A stretch of 64,000 nucleotides of DNA from Neolentinus lepideus HHB14362 ss-1 (GCA_001632425.1 KV425561.1:496001-560000); one strand, 5' to 3'. Shown: positions 32,112 through 49,289, counted from the first letter of the stretch. Notes: a model not told the origin generated them from the letters alone. Numbers and translations are program-made.

Positions 32112-35100
32112 TTAGATCTCACTTGTTAAGCCATCCCCGGCGAGCAACGCTGAGATTGCTTGGACGATGGGGCTGTCTTGCTTTGAGCTCAGCGTGGTAC
32201 CATCCTCGATGCATCGCTGTAGCTGAGCGTCCAACAGACGACTGTAAATGGAATATGGTCAGAATGTCCGTCTCAGCTCGACGGGATAGCTGACCCACCG
32301 CAGCTGGTTAACTAGCACACCAATCCGAGGCCAAGCTTTCAGCTTGATGGCGTTGTCTTGGCTTGCAATCGTCAAGCCACCCCCAACATGGTTCACCGAC
32401 AAGCGGCCACCGAACAATAACAATGCATACATTGGAACCTTCGCAACAAGTTATCTTAGCGTTTCTCCTGGAATCCACGAGCACCCACTCACCTCCGTCG
32501 CGTCCCTCAAAAACAACTTTGTCGTCATATGCTTCTGGAAATACGTCAAGAACGGGCTCTTCCATGCTGTCGCTCCAAACAGCACCGACCCAGGGTGCAA
32601 AAACACCCTTCCCTCCTTCAAGTCGTACATCTTGTACTCCTTCGCCAGATTTTCTCTCTGCACCGTCCCCGCCTGCACCCTATCAAACTTGATAGCTGAC
32701 TTGGGGAGGGAGACGCGCGCAACCCTTGGCCAGAGCCCACCGAGGATGATTGCCTTGACGAGGTTCTCGTTCGTGCTGTGGACGTTGAGGGAAGTGTCGG
32801 TGGGCTTGGAGGAGAAAGGGATAAATCCGATTTCGGCGAGGGTGGAGAGGAAGTCTTGACGGAGGGTTGTTATTTCCCGGATTGTCGCAGGAGAAATGAA
32901 GTTCTAGAGGATGGCGTTGAGCTGTCAGTCGGCATGCATTGTCAGGTCCGTGAAGACATACCTCATCGCAGAACGCCTTGATAGCCCCGGCTGACTTGCC
33001 TTCAGATCGCAGTCGGGCACATTCATTATAAGCATGGTCATCTGTTAACAGGTCACTATTGCCTGTAGCAAAGCGCAACCTCGCTCTGGAAGAGCTTGTG
33101 CTCAGTACTAAATGTATGTTGTTAAGTGTCCACGCACTGAGTGGCTTCTTCACGTTTTTCCATCGGACTGAGGAACAGAGGTTTCGATGACAGACAAGCG
33201 GCCACATCAAGAATAGGACCAAGGCATTGAAAAATAGTTCCAAGAATTAGCATCTGTACCATATGCTGTTAAAAATGTCATAAGCATAAATCTGCTTATT
33301 ATCCGACCTTCGCGAGTCTGAGATCAACGGGAAGCATTGACTAGCACAGAATTAGACATGGGTCGTAGGAAGGCTCGGAAAGTGTACATACGATATGCCG
33401 TCCCAAGGCTGTAAGTTGGCCATCTTCATTGATCGCTCCCAGATCCTGCAGTACTGACCAGGCGCTATTTAGTGCTGTCATTTCCGGTGGGTCAATAGCT
33501 CGTGATAAGAACCGCTAGTAGGAAGGTCAGAAACTCTCCTCTAACTTCGCACCCAATTATAATCATACCTTTGCGTCCTCTTCCTTCCGCATCACTTTCA
33601 CGGTCAGGCACAGTTGTTCCAGTGGAACACGAAGGATCTCGGGTACAGGGAATTCTGACAGGGTCCGCTCATGGTTCCTAGTGTATAGCTTATAACAGAA
33701 GCCTGGTTGAGTTCTCCCCGCCCTACCTCGACGTTGTCTTGCTGCAGCACGGGTGACCCATTTCTCAACCAGCTTTGACATCCCGCTGTCATGATCATAT
33801 TCAGTCTCTTTGACTTTCCCGGCGTCAATAACGTAGACAATATCGTCAATCGTAATTGAAGTCTGAGGGTATCATGAGGTATATAAAGCGAGCCTAGAAT
33901 GACCACTCACTTCAGCTACGTTCGTCGCTACGACGATTTTCCATTTAGAGGTCGCATTGAAAACCAATCGTTGTTCGTCACTCGACAAATTGGCATGGAG
34001 AGGGAAGATGTCTGCTTGTGCTCGAGGCAGGACTGAACTGACGGCGTCCATGCATTGCCGTATCTCTTGCACGCCAGGCAAGAAAATCAAAATGCCTGCT
34101 CGTTTAGGAGTAGTAGATGTTATGTGTTTCACAACATGTGCAATCAACTGCATGGCCTTCATTAGGACGACTACTGAACTGTATAGCGAAGTTGTCGTAC
34201 CTGATAGTCTATTCGTCCAGAGCGTGTGATGGACTCAATTGCTCCTATGCTTTGGTCATCAAGTCCTTTTGCTTGGAGCTTGAGTTGGAAGGGACGCCGG
34301 GTCTCTTCGACTTCCCTCTTGCCCTGTCTAGGGGGAGCTGGGCGGTAGTCAATCTGAGGGACAAAATCCTCCAAATACCTAAACAGCAGTCATGGCTTCA
34401 GCGCCGCCGTCAGGTTCGATAATCGCTACTTACATGTCAGTCACGGGATGCATGAATCCTGGTATGCTTAGTAAGGGTGCGCCATTGAAATACTTCACAA
34501 ATGTTTCCTGGTTGATTGTGGCAGACATAAGGATCACCTTCAGGTCTGGGTTCGTCGCAAGGAGCTCCTTCAGCTCCAAAAGCAAGAAGTCTCCATCAAC
34601 TGAACGTTCATGAACCTAGAGGTAATCGTATTAGCCCGCTCAAGCGCACCTCACTGCAGTGTCTCACTGACCTCATCCACAATGAGGTGTGACACTCCGT
34701 TCAGTTTATCACCGCCGCTCAACCTTCGCAGGACCACACCAGTTGTGCAAAACAGGATCTTCGTATGAGCAGTTTGTTTGCTCTCGCCACGAATGGCGTA
34801 TCCCACCGAACCATCATCTAGGCGCTCCGCCGAGACACGAGAGGCAACAGAGATGGCAGATATCCTGCGAGGCTGGGTGACCAGGACTGATGCCTTTGAT
34901 CCACGGTTGTCTAGAATCAGCGAGTCGAGGATGAACTGTGGAACTGCAGGGGTATGAGAGGTTTGTATATGTATCAGTGGAGATTTGAGACATACGCTGG
35001 GTAGTTTTGCCGCTTCCTGTGGCACGATTAGCCATAAGTTATAGGGTAACGGACTCAGGAATTTACCTGTTTCTCCAACAACGACTACAACGCGGTTCCG

Positions 35101-37077
35101 TTCCACCAGCTCTACAAATTCGTTCCGAGATCTGAAAGCGGGTAGTTTCTCGCGCGATGCCAAGACATTACGATACTTATCGCACTGTCGCAATACCTGG
35201 AACTCCTCTTTGATCTGAGAGTCTGAGCGAGAGACCACCCGTCCGCCAGATCTTTTACGTCTTGTGCGTCGTTCCATTTCGCTCTTCCCGCCCTCATTAT
35301 CAACTACATCAAGAGACTCGTCGACAGCCATGGGTTCTCGAGAAAGCAAGTGTTGCAAGACACCGGATATATCAGGCGGCCCATGGTCCTCTATATTAGC
35401 CCAGCCTTCTTCCAGGAACCTCAAAGCCGCTGAAAAGAACCCTTCACCCTGATGTATCAGGGTATCTGACCTGGACTCTTGTAGAAGCTGTGAAAGAAGG
35501 TAAAGCCTGATGTAAGCCGCGACAGTGTTGCAAGTAATATACATCGACGGCGGATTGGTACTGGTCGGATAGGGCCTGTTCTTCGGGTGAATAACATGCA
35601 ATTTGAGCGGCGACATAAACAACGAGATGACAATCTCCGTGTCGTCCACATAGCGAGCGTCTATGGAGTCCAGTTCGTCCTGATTTATAAATTGCGTGTT
35701 TTCGTAGTCGAGCGTAGGAGAGTCCCAGACGTCGGCGATTAGTCTTTGATTTAGTTGTCGAATCAATTCCTCCCAGTCTAAGGGAGCTGAAGACGAATTC
35801 ATGCAGTCCTTGACAACCTTCGCTGGCCAACCGGCTTCCTTCACAGCCTTGCCCTCCATCCATCTTCTTTTCAAGTCGTCGGTTCCCGCGTGAGCTGCCC
35901 TAACAAAAGAGTTCGAGGAATTGTTCTCTGGAAGGAATCTCTTAGGAAGGTCGCATTCTGGTACATTCAATACCAGATACTCTATAGCAGCCTCTAGTTG
36001 AGTTGACGCCTGTAAGAGCGTGGAGGCCGAAGGTGAGGGTGTGGAAAGGAAACCCACAGCGGATCGACATTGCGCAGGGTTGAAACCAAGATGCATGAGC
36101 TGCTGCTGTAGAGCACCCTTGGAGTCTTCCGGGAGAACAGAAGGCTCGTCTATCTCCGGGTATTGGGAAAATGCCTGCAAAACTCAGCTGTGAAAACATT
36201 CGGTGACAATGGTTCGTCTCGATATACCTTCTTGATGCATGTTTCCACTTGTTCACGAAGAGAACCAGCCATCTTGACTTCAGGTGCATTGGCGAATTCG
36301 GGAGACACTTGGCCACTCTTTGGGCCTTCGAAGACAGAAGGAGCCTGACTTCTCTGCTCGCGCCTTTGCGCGACTTGCGCCTGTCGTTCTTCCACTTCCT
36401 TCTTGGCGGCAAACGGATCCGGATTGTACAGCCATTTCTGATGGTCCGGCACAGTCTTATGCTCTGCTGATAGCTCGTTCCAGTAATCCCGAGGACCTGG
36501 AGGAAGCTGCATGTTGAGCTGGATATTATTACAGAACTAACGAATGTACGGTAAATGATCCATGGTTTCTCAGACACTGACGCACGAACACGATACAAGG
36601 CATACGTCGCCCCCCAGTGTCGAGCTTCTAATGCTGTGGGCATGAGCTTAGGGGGAAATGCTTCCATGCGGACCGACTCAATTTGAGACGACTTTTTATT
36701 CAATCGACTGAGGGTCACTACAAAAGAATACCCGTCGCTTTTCCTTGGCTACACAAGTTCAGTGGAATACATCGAACATAAGGACAGATTCTTCTCACAG
36801 TGTCGACTGCTGGCTTCTCCCATCCGTTCTTGTGGCATCTGAAAGCATAACCAGTTAAAATTCGCCCAGCTTCCCCAGTAATATGCAGACCCTTGAGGTA
36901 CTGTTCCCAGGATCACATGAGCTGAAAATACCTTTCGGACAGTAGGCTTAAGGGGTACTTGTATCCGGGAGGGAATAGAGACTTCGTAGGTGGCGCCTCG
37001 GCATCGCCAGTCGGTTTGCTTGCCTTCGAAGAGTTTCCAGCGTTTCCAGATCTGACAATGCCTCGCTTGGGCGCCAT
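32112..37077 (-). CDS. DHX57/DHX29-type DExH RNA helicase
   Basis: Eighteen exons: 37077-36932, 36838-36799, 36748-36590, 36536-36228, 36174-35067, 35016-34996, 34943-34672, 34615-34434, 34378-34201, 34156-33911, 33862-33569, 33514-33392, 33340-33308, 33253-33138, 33094-32962, 32903-32493, 32438-32299 and 32241-32112; 1346 residues. The N-terminal half has ARHWGATYALYRF and LPPGPRDYWNEL, a UBA-like segment (QQQLMHLGFNPAQCRSAVGF) and an RWD-like region. Helicase motifs: GETGSGKTT (I), TQPRRISA (Ia), DEVH (II), SAT (III), QRRGRAGRTQPG (VI). HA2 and OB-fold regions follow; the end has SVNHVGGGLTI and AWPRIGVLVNQLRRLLDAQL. It is probably a cytoplasmic ATP-dependent RNA helicase linked to translation. 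Two introns are only 43-44 nt. It is divergent from PRP22. Confidence 0.9.
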
Positions 37078-37246
37078 ATTCCCAATAATTCAAAGGCACC
37101 AGAAAGTAATGGTAGGAGCAAAGCAGGGAAAGTAACAGAAAGTAACGCAAGGGTGCCCAGGAAGAAGACAATTGGATTTGTCAGCAGGTCTTCGCAGGAA
37201 CCATACTGACAGCCACTTGCTTGCTCTCTGCCGTCATATTCTAGAT
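37078..37246. promoter_or_regulatory. Bidirectional promoter between two DEAH/DExH helicase genes
   Basis: 169 bp separate the ATGs of the DHX57-like gene (-) and PRP22 (+). Both must start transcription here; no TATA box was seen, in line with housekeeping promoters. Confidence 0.6.
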
Positions 37247-41004
<3,758 letters not shown>

Positions 41005-41996
41005 TTCGGGTTATGCGGACTCCGGCATTTTGCGTTGCTTTCTGCTTGTATCATATGTATTCAATAGTACCCTGCATCTCGTTACCCTCGTTGATCCCAT
41101 AACGTTCGATACCGCTCATCTACTACTCCCGGATAACTATGCACGTCATCTGTACTCCCCGACAGCTGCTCCCTGAGGCCTGAGGGCCTGCTCGGTGCTT
41201 GATGATTCCCGCGGTTTGTCCGCAATGCTGTGCTCATTCAAAGATTTTCTATGCCGGTAGCAGCATAAGCAGTGCAAATTCCATGTTTTGTGAGATTCAA
41301 TGTCTCTCATAGCACAACATCCATTTGATCACAACCTAGCTTCTCTCAATAATTTTAGAAATGACATTGTGATCTTTGTAGTAGGAACAATAGGTCCCCA
41401 TGCAAGACCATACATATGTTTTATGACATGCTGCTACAAGGTTAATAATCATAGAAGGAAGTTGAATGTACATAAGAGGGAAATGAAGAGAGAACCCATG
41501 ATAGGGTACCGAACAGTTTTCCGGCATGCCCCGGGGCCAACCAGAGGGTTCCGAAACGCCACAAATTCCCTTATAAAGGATCCCCAAGCCACCCCTGAAT
41601 TCACAAGGCGTAGTGTATATTTGGAGCAGGTAACGGTAAACTGATGTCCCCTGGTAGTTGAGGCATGATGTTCAGTCTGTGGCGGGATTCCATTCGTAGC
41701 GCATCCCGTTCGTTACGCGGGATTGCAGATACCTTTAGCAGTCGAAATGAAACCACTTCGTCGCTTTCCGTCTATGCTGCTTCTAGTCGAGCCAGAAGAG
41801 TGTAGCCAGAGTCCTTCTGCATGCTATTGGCACAAGGCAGTCTGATCATAGAATACTGAAAACAATTGTGAATGTATAAATAGCGATAACATAATTGCAA
41901 CTTACCATGTACTGGGTAGACTACAGCCAGCTCCGTCGTAGATCCGCGATAGGGCTCCCGCTTAAGGGTTGGGCGGGGCGAGTCGGATAGACTCGC
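41005..41996. other. Convergent intergenic spacer
   Basis: 992 bp between the ends of PRP22 and the NXT1-like gene. A 114-codon frame at 41300-41644 (+) shows no motif or codon bias and is not called. Nothing else recognised. Confidence 0.4.
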
Positions 41997-42575
41997 TCAT
42001 CCAACAAACCTCATAGCGTCCGCGCCGACGTAGTACTTGGCGACTTCTCCAGGCTTCGCCGGCGGAGCTGTGGGATCAGGTACGAGCATGAACGTCTGTG
42101 AGAAGACCCGGGGCTGGCCATCGAGCGACCCGCGAGGTGTTGATGCTGGATTGCCGATGGGCCCTTTCCCGTGTGTCACTGTACCTGAGACAGTGATCAG
42201 TAGTGAAGGGGGCTGATTTCCTATAGAGTTGTGGTCAATTGAACTCTGCTGTTGATAGAGAGTTCGACTGATAGGCACCAGGAATGGGATGACAATCATA
42301 GGATTGTACCTCGTGTTTCGTAGGTGGCATGCGCTCCATCATGGATTTGACTCCTTCAGATCCTTGGTAGCCGGTCCCATTCCATGTCACGGTTGAGGTC
42401 GACCGGTAGAAATTGGGTATATCATCACTGCGTGTGTCCGAGTCGTAAACCGTGTAGTACAAGCGCGTGAACTGGTCCGCAGCTCGTGCAGCTATTTCAA
42501 TACTTATACTGAGCTTTAGATCCGGAGACTAAACGCAAGGGAATAAACTCACTCGCTGGATGTAAGAGCACTCAT
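41997..42575 (-). CDS. NXT1: NXT1/p15-like NTF2-fold mRNA export cofactor
   Basis: Exons 42575-42553, 42502-42279 and 42220-41997; 156 residues, fitting NTF2-like export proteins (about 140). After MSALTSSDIEIAARAADQF come RLYYTVYDSDT, PNFYRSTSTVTWNGTGYQG, MERMPPTKHEVQSYDCHPIP, LLITVSGTVTHGK, VFSQTFMLVPDP and KYYVGADAMRFVG, the order of the NTF2 fold. NXT1-type proteins pair with the Mex67/NXF1 export receptor in other organisms; that role is inferred from family. The TVTHG segment and late FSQTF strand favour NXT over NTF2 itself. It shares a 188-bp divergent promoter with ISC1. Confidence 0.82.
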
Positions 42576-42763
42576 AGTAGTTTGTGGCTTTTCCGGAGAT
42601 CGAAATTCAACTTCCGCGTGCATTGACGCGTGAGAGGATGCACGTGATCGTTCCGCCACCCCTACCTAAAAATAGCCTCAGTGAGCGCTGCAGGCGTGTG
42701 TATGTGCTATGTATGTCGCGCGACGACAGCGACCAACATGAGACTATTCTCGCTCAAGTCACC

Positions 42764-44417
42764 ATGTCAGACACTAGGCTGCGAGTCCTAACACTCAATT
42801 GCTGGTAAGACCGACTGATGTTCCTCCACAGTGCGAAGTCTGAATTGCATGGTCGCAGGGGATTGAAGTATGTCGCGAAGAATCGAGTCGAGCGGATAGC
42901 GGGCATCGCAGACGTTCTTTCCGCGTCGGATTACGACATAATCTGCTTGCAAGAGGTGTGGGTTTCAGCAGACTACAATCACATTCGAAGAAGTATCGCA
43001 GGTCGTCTGCCATATGCAAAATACTTCTACAGGTATGTTCGTGTTTCATGTTAAACTTCCTTGTTTACGGATCATTGGTCCACATTTATACAGCGGTGCT
43101 CTGGGGGCAGGACTGGCTATCTTCTCTCGTTTCCCGATTATCGCTGCAACTATACATCCGTACTCCCTGAACGGCTCCCCGATAGATGTGATTGCCGGTG
43201 ACTGGTTTGTAGGCAAAGCAGCGGCCAGCATATTAGTCGCGCACCCAAATCTCGGTCAGCTACAGATATACAACACCCATGTTCGTCGGTTTGCCTTTCG
43301 TCTTCCAAGTTGCAAGTCGGGCTCACTCTGCACAGTTGTTTGCTAAAGGCGGTGAAAGTGGACCTACCATAAATCAAGCTCACCGAGTAATCAACGCATG
43401 GGAGATTGCAAAACTCGCCAGACAGTCGGCCGAGCTCGGTCGCTATGTCTTAGCTGTAAGTTCGAAATCATATGTCGTACAGAATTTCATGACAACGGTG
43501 ACTGCTCATTCGTTCAGGCGGGCGATTTCAATACAATCCCTTCTTCCCTCCCCATGAACGTGATCTCGGAACATGCTGGTTTGATGGACTCTTGGGAAAT
43601 CACACACCCCCATTCTCATATGACGTCGAATGCTGCGCCAGTATCTCCCTTGGATGCAGTCAAACTTCATGGCATTACCGCGGATTCTCCTCTGAACAGC
43701 TATTCTGGCGGGAAACAGCTCGAGTCGTACGCCCGTAGATTTTCCGGGAAAAAGCTCGACTATATCTTCTTCAGAGGGCCGGTTAACGGGAGCAAAGACA
43801 GGCCTACGCTGGTATGCACAGAGGCTAAAGTTGTATTCACAGAAGAAGTCCCGGGTATGAGCTTCTCGTTCTCAGACCACTTTGGGGTGGATGCTACTTT
43901 TGAGATCCGTGGCGCCGCACAAACGGACTTCCAAAACGAGGTAGAACTTACCCGCTCTGTTATTTCTGACACCACCTCGAGCGCTATCCCGTCCTCAGCC
44001 CAACCTTCGGACTCGACAGCTACTTGGCTTTCGCCCGCCTCAATAACTGCCATTCTCACGACGCTTACGGCCGCTTACCGCACGTCTGTCCATCGCGCTC
44101 GGTATCACCTGACAATCTTCACTCTCTGTCTTTTTCTCATCATTGTCTTGGTCGTTCTATTCCCATTTCTCCCGAGCGCCTTCCCCGTCCCATTGACCAA
44201 GGGCTGGAAGTGGACGTACAGGGCGCTGAGTTGGATCTATGGAATAGTGATCGTGGCGCTCAGTTGGCTAGCGACTACCATGCTCTATGTCGGATGGGTG
44301 TATGGGAGGTGGGAAGTGAATGCCTTGACGAATGTAATCGAGGAAATGGAAATACTACGTAGTTTGAAGGGTTCCAGGTATGAGAGCGGGTCGGACGAGG
44401 ACAGCATCGGGGAATGA
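42764..44417 (+). CDS. ISC1: Inositol phosphosphingolipid phospholipase C / neutral sphingomyelinase (ISC1)
   Basis: Exons 42764-42804, 42859-43032, 43094-43280, 43336-43455 and 43518-44417; 473 residues, close to yeast Isc1 (477). Endonuclease/exonuclease/phosphatase-fold motifs: LRVLTLNCWGLKYV, IICLQEVW (metal-binding Glu), GAGLAIFSRFP, IYNTHLFAKGGE, LAAGDFNTIPSS, KLDYIFFRG and SFSDHFGVDA (catalytic Asp-His). Two C-terminal membrane segments (LTIFTLCLFLIIVLVVLFPF and a second at IYGIVIVALSWLATTMLYVG) match Isc1 topology. It hydrolyses complex sphingolipids to ceramide on ER/mitochondrial membranes. Start ATG 42764 is chosen because it opens directly into the conserved first strand; an upstream in-frame extension lacks conservation. 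Confidence 0.93.
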
Positions 44418-46051
44418 GTATCGCGGACATAGACTACGCGTTGGAATATAGGATTCGCTATTCGATGTACTATAGCGAGGATCCTAGAAACGTTTGGGGG
44501 CTGTACTCCTGCATCATAGTAGTTGTATAGGATTGCAGACTGTTCCGTCCCGTCCACGGGTACGTACGGAAAGGATAACGCTTGAAATCGGACCTATATT
44601 AATGAGACAAGCGCGCGAGGTGTTATGCTTTATAGCCTATCAGATAGCGTAGCGAGATGCAAGCTGCCGACCCGCATCATTGGGCATCAGACGATCGCGC
44701 AAGCTTGATCATAGACTGATCATCATCGAGAAAGCGAGACTATGGCCTGGAAAGATCTTTCAGCCCTGCTACTTACGACGCTTCTACCGTCGGCCGCACA
44801 CGCCTAGAATCCAGCCTGCTCTGATGCGCTGATGGGAGAAACCTTGGCGCTCCACAACTGCGGTGGTAGTAAGGAGGTTAGGTTTGATATAGTTTCGGCT
44901 GAGGAGACAGCCAATGGTGAATTGATGTATATATGGTAGACAGGATAAATGCTGGTCGGTGTTTGTTTTCGGAGAATAGCAGGTGTTATCTCGCACGAGA
45001 CTAATAGGCCATGAAGGCCAGCGAACGTCCCGGAATCCAGACAGCAGGGCGTTGAGAACTTGGAAGTTCTGAGGGACAGGCGCTGCGGCTTATCGATAGT
45101 TGAAAGGATCTGCTGCTACTAGGATGTGCAGTGGGTTAAGTCGACACCTTCTGTCAATTTAGGTGAACCATATCGTCGGCCCGGCAGGAGGACATGGTCC
45201 CGAACAAGCAAGTTGGGTCGATACCATGACATTGGACGAGCTTCCAAGAGTCGTGGGTCACTTGTGCGCTCCGTCGGAAAGAGAACTTATACAGACACCG
45301 AGGCCAACATTGACACCAGTAATGTTATTCAGACTCGCGAGACGTACAATGCGCTCGGTGTCCAATCCATCCGGCAAACATAGTGCGAGTGCCAAGAGCT
45401 GCAAGCGCAAATACGCCGGTGTAGAAGTCGAGCGACATGGCTGAACGGGCGTGATGAATGGTAGCACGCAAGCGAAGCTAGGATAACCGCGCGCTTTGCA
45501 CTGCCCCATATACCGAGGGACCTACAGTTAGGCCGACTTTGACCACTGACGAGCGAGCGGGAATAGTACGGACCGCCCATATTAATACTTCTGCCAGCCG
45601 GTAGCGTTGAGAGCGATGATAGTAGGGGTGGCACCCTAATTGTTCAAGACAGATAAGAGGTGACAGATTTAGGAGAACTTTTCATAATATTCACGCCAAT
45701 GTAACGGCATACATTAAATTCACCAGCTATCCATCTGGGACGGCTGTGACACTGTCCAATCCACACGAAGAGAATGATACATCGTCGTAAGCTCAAAGTA
45801 TCAGTAGGAATTAGGACTTGCTTCATGACGTAGAGTACGAATATTTGCGACACCAGCTTGTCAGATAGAAATTGGGTTAGCCAACATTCTTCGCTAGCTA
45901 TCCCATAACTGTACAAGACCATGCGGAACTGTCTGCATAGGTTTTGTTAATTTGATTGCCGGGTCAGTTAGACTATCTCAACTTGTGCTATTAGAGATCG
46001 ACACAAGAGTCAGTTGTTTTCGACTAGTTGGCAGTATGTGGTGAGATTGGA
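44418..46051. other. Gene-poor interval left of the relic transposon
   Basis: About 1.6 kb. Overlapping frames at 45126-45444 (+) and 45258-45634 (-) lack domains or splice context. No RNA gene or array recognised. Confidence 0.4.
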
Positions 46052-46801
46052 TGACTTCCCGTAACGTTAAATCCGTATTTTCCCTAAAATTTGGGCTTTA
46101 AAATCGCATCTGCCGAGATGCCGCTGGGACCCCGGCGAAGTTGCCCTGTCCGTTGCTAACCTGCGAGCCTCCGTAAACCAGCTTGGATACAGAGGGGTCT
46201 ACCCCCGTCTGTATCCTCCGAAACGACGCTAAATCCTTCGAAACGACGCTAAAGCAGATAAATCGGTCCACAGATCTCCGGTTCTGAACTCCGCTATCCT
46301 CTTCCGTCCAGTGAGCGAGGCGAATTTCCCGCCATAGACACATCAGGACAGGGTATTGGTGTATCTTCCTAGCGTCGCGAAAAGCTAGACTTAATTAAAT
46401 GTTTGTATATCAAGTCCCATAGTCTTGATATAAGCTCTACCACTGCAAGTACTTCGATGGAGCTGCTGCCAGGCCTAGGTGGTGAACACACGAGGATTTG
46501 GCATAAAACGCTGGCAGCACAGGTACTGGCGCTGTTCATTGTGTCGTAGATTACGCAGCTGCCGGGCCTCCTCTACACCAATGAGTAGAACCAAAGCAAT
46601 GGCCGCGAGCTGCACCAGTTCATCCTCGCAGTCATTGTTTATGATGTCGAGTACGTCGGACATAGGGAATTAGAGATAAAAATCCCTAAAATGGGCTTAT
46701 GGTTTAGGGACATCCCTATTTGGCATCTCTAAATCATTTCGCGAAACCGCTGGCACATTCTACGGAATAGGGATTTAGGGATTTAACGTTACGGGAAGTC
46801 A
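46052..46801. mobile_element. Relic DNA transposon with ~23-bp perfect terminal inverted repeats
   Basis: The ends 46052-46074 and 46779-46801 are exact reverse complements (TGACTTCCCGTAACG outward in). The element is about 750 bp. Its minus strand carries a decayed transposase start (see pseudogene). Several short GGGATTTAGGG/CCCTAAATC motifs near the right end make local hairpins. No clear target-site duplication was seen. Confidence 0.7.
46360..46663 (-). pseudogene. Degenerate PIF/Harbinger-like transposase N-terminus
   Basis: The minus strand from ATG 46663 reads MSDVLDIINNDCEDELVQLA, then ARQLRNLRHNEQRQYLCCQ and FMPNPRVFTT, a stop, then (same frame) AWQQLHRSTCSGRAYIKTMG and LDIQTFN before another stop. 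The layout of a basic segment, a Pro-rich NPR motif, WQQLH and a YIKTMGLD-type segment resembles the N-terminal part of DDE transposases annotated as PIF/Harbinger-type in basidiomycetes. At least two in-frame stops and the small size of the element mean it is inactive. The family assignment is from memory of the pattern. Confidence 0.5.
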
Positions 46802-48965
46802 CCCATTTGTGAATAAACGCTACGAGACTTTGTTTGCGTTAAGCTCTGGTGGCGCTAGCCGCCGGTAATATCCAGGGACCAGGAAGGACAAGACATACCT
46901 GAACATTACTTGCAGAAGTTCTGCGATTTCTAGAACACACAGACATAGGAAAGGGCATGCTCACCTTGCAGAGAAGGGGAATCCGAGTCGTTCATGGAAA
47001 GACTCCAAGTGGAGATCTATGAACATACGCAGGCTCGGCGATAGCCGATCTCAGTCTCCGAGGTCCCTAGCCGCATGTCCGCAGGACATTCCTCTACCGA
47101 TCCTTGCTCTCATCCGTCTCTTGAACGTTTGCTGTCTCTACATGCCAATACTGTCACCAACGACCGTCAAGGACTGCTCGCACGCTGTAGCTGTATTGCG
47201 CGCAGAATTTTCGTGCGGCCGCCTGAGAGCGTGGGTCCGTCTCCGGTGCCGCAACGCAACGCGACGCGGATCCTCCAAGCTCAAGATCGTCCTGCCAGAT
47301 AGGCCGCGAAACGTCTCTTCACTCCTACCGGCGGTATTCCATCCCCCACAACTTATAGAATATTTCTTTCTCATTTTATGTGCCCTCCAACCGTTGCAGG
47401 TCGACCGGCCCAAAATAAGGGTGGTAGGCGGAACACGGCGATCAAATAGCTGCGGATTGGCCACTCTTGAGCTTGAGGGTCCAATACGTATAGGGCTCGG
47501 TACTCGGTTTCTATACGCAACGCCGTAGCCAATTGACGTCGGGGGCCTTTTCTTCGTCATTGGTCGCACAGACCGGAAATTTTGTGTTTGAATTGCCTAG
47601 ACTCGCTGCGGGCTGTGGCGGGTGGCTTAGGGTGAGTGCAAATCAAACAGGTTCAAGAAATTTTGCGAAATGAACGTGCACGTGAGTGGTGACGAAAGCT
47701 CGCACTCGGGAACACGGAGGGATGGTATATTGGATATGTAAAGTAGGCTCTAAATCCGCGGGCGAATCGGGTGGCCGAAAATGCTACATCGCCTGAGGAA
47801 AGGTAAGGCAAATGAGCATCGATGTTGGGCCTTTCAAACAGTGCGAACTTCGACGTCTGTGGAGCGCCAGGAGTTGAGCGGGGATGTTTCGTGAGCAGGA
47901 CCGACATGAATTTCCTGAGCTGTGGTTCGGGGAGTTAGAAGAACATCCGATGTTCAGAATGTTGTAAACTGGCCATCGAGAATAATCCGATGTGGTATGT
48001 GTTGGACCATTAAATCACCACGAGCGGCTGCGAAGAGGAAGCCGAGAGAGCGATTGACCGGCCTTAGGACGACCTCTTGACCAGCCCCAGATCGATGACG
48101 GCTGATGGCTGATTACAACAAGGGCAAAGGGCGGAGTAATATCGATCTCTGTTGTCTCCGAGCTGAAAGGAACATAGGAAAGTCGTGCTGAACATAACAC
48201 ACCGTATGGGAACTGTGTTTGTCAGTATATGAAGACTGCGCGAGGGTCAACAGTGGATGCGTAGAGGATCCTGGTAGGATTATTTGTGGAAACAAGGTAC
48301 GGCGAGGTACTGATTGGGCTATAGATGCACCAAGGTCGGATATAGGAATTTGATTGACTAGAAACAGTTAGATGAGAAGCCTGAGTTACTGAATGTGTCA
48401 AGCATGGGCTGCAGGACATCCAAATGCCTGGACACGTTGCGGGATGGACGATCAATGACCAAGCCAGTGCCCGGGAGGGTTGAGGAGCGGCCGGTGGACA
48501 TAAATTTTCTAGACGACTGTCTGATTGCACAATGACAGGATGAACAGATGACAGATAGGGCGTTGCATGGAATTTGTGGCCAGCGCTTGTATCAAGGACA
48601 TGTACGGTCGTATTGGACCTACATAGTGAGCGGAGCATGTAATCTAGACTGTAGTGAACGTGTAGACAGTTTATTCATTAATACCGGGAACGCGAAGCGT
48701 CCGAGATTCAGCCGTAGGCAAGCTTGCCATGGATGCAACATCATGATCAGGACGGATGCCTGGAGAAGATGGCAGAGGGCCGTAACGTGAGATATTCTTG
48801 TACGCAAACGATTTTTGAGGAAAGCGGGAATAGAGGGAAGCAAGAGTCGGCGACTGAGGGAGAAAGAGCGACGCCAAGATGGAAAACATTGATGGAGACA
48901 CGGCGGGTGCTCGAAGGCGAGAGAAGCACTCTGGCGGTGGGAGGTAAGAAGCGGTTGGTTACACC

Positions 48966-49009
48966 ACTACCAGGGAAACACTACCAGGGAAACACTACTA
49001 GGGAAACAC
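48966..49009. repeat. Minisatellite, 14-bp unit x3
   Basis: Three consecutive copies of ACTACCAGGGAAAC, the third with one change (C to T), followed by a partial unit. Confidence 0.9.
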
Positions 49010-49289
49010 TGGCGGTAGTTGGGCGACGTTCTCAAGTACAACCACTTCTGCCGTTACAAAGATGAGCAGTACAGTATGTTTACCCATGTACCGAGGCAGG
49101 AACTCGCATGTCTGAAAAGGCAGTCAGAATCAAGATCTGGCATATTCCAAATTGGGAAGGAAGGGCCCAATGGACGAGAAGCGGTCGGCAAGGACCGAGA
49201 ATAGAGTTTGCAAGGGGAATTACCTAAACGGAATGATATGTTGACGTGGGAGGTGATTCCAGAAGGTAGAATACAGGGTCGTATTCCGC

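Noticed and set aside
41300..41644. 114-codon plus-strand frame after PRP22
   Set aside because: No motif, AT-rich composition and position in a convergent spacer suggest chance.
47019..47528. 169-codon plus-strand frame
   Set aside because: Starts with ATG but composition is Arg/Leu/Pro-rich without motifs; no homologous pattern recalled.
48966..49009. Possible CRISPR-like array
   Set aside because: Unit is 14 bp with no spacers; simple minisatellite in a eukaryotic genome.
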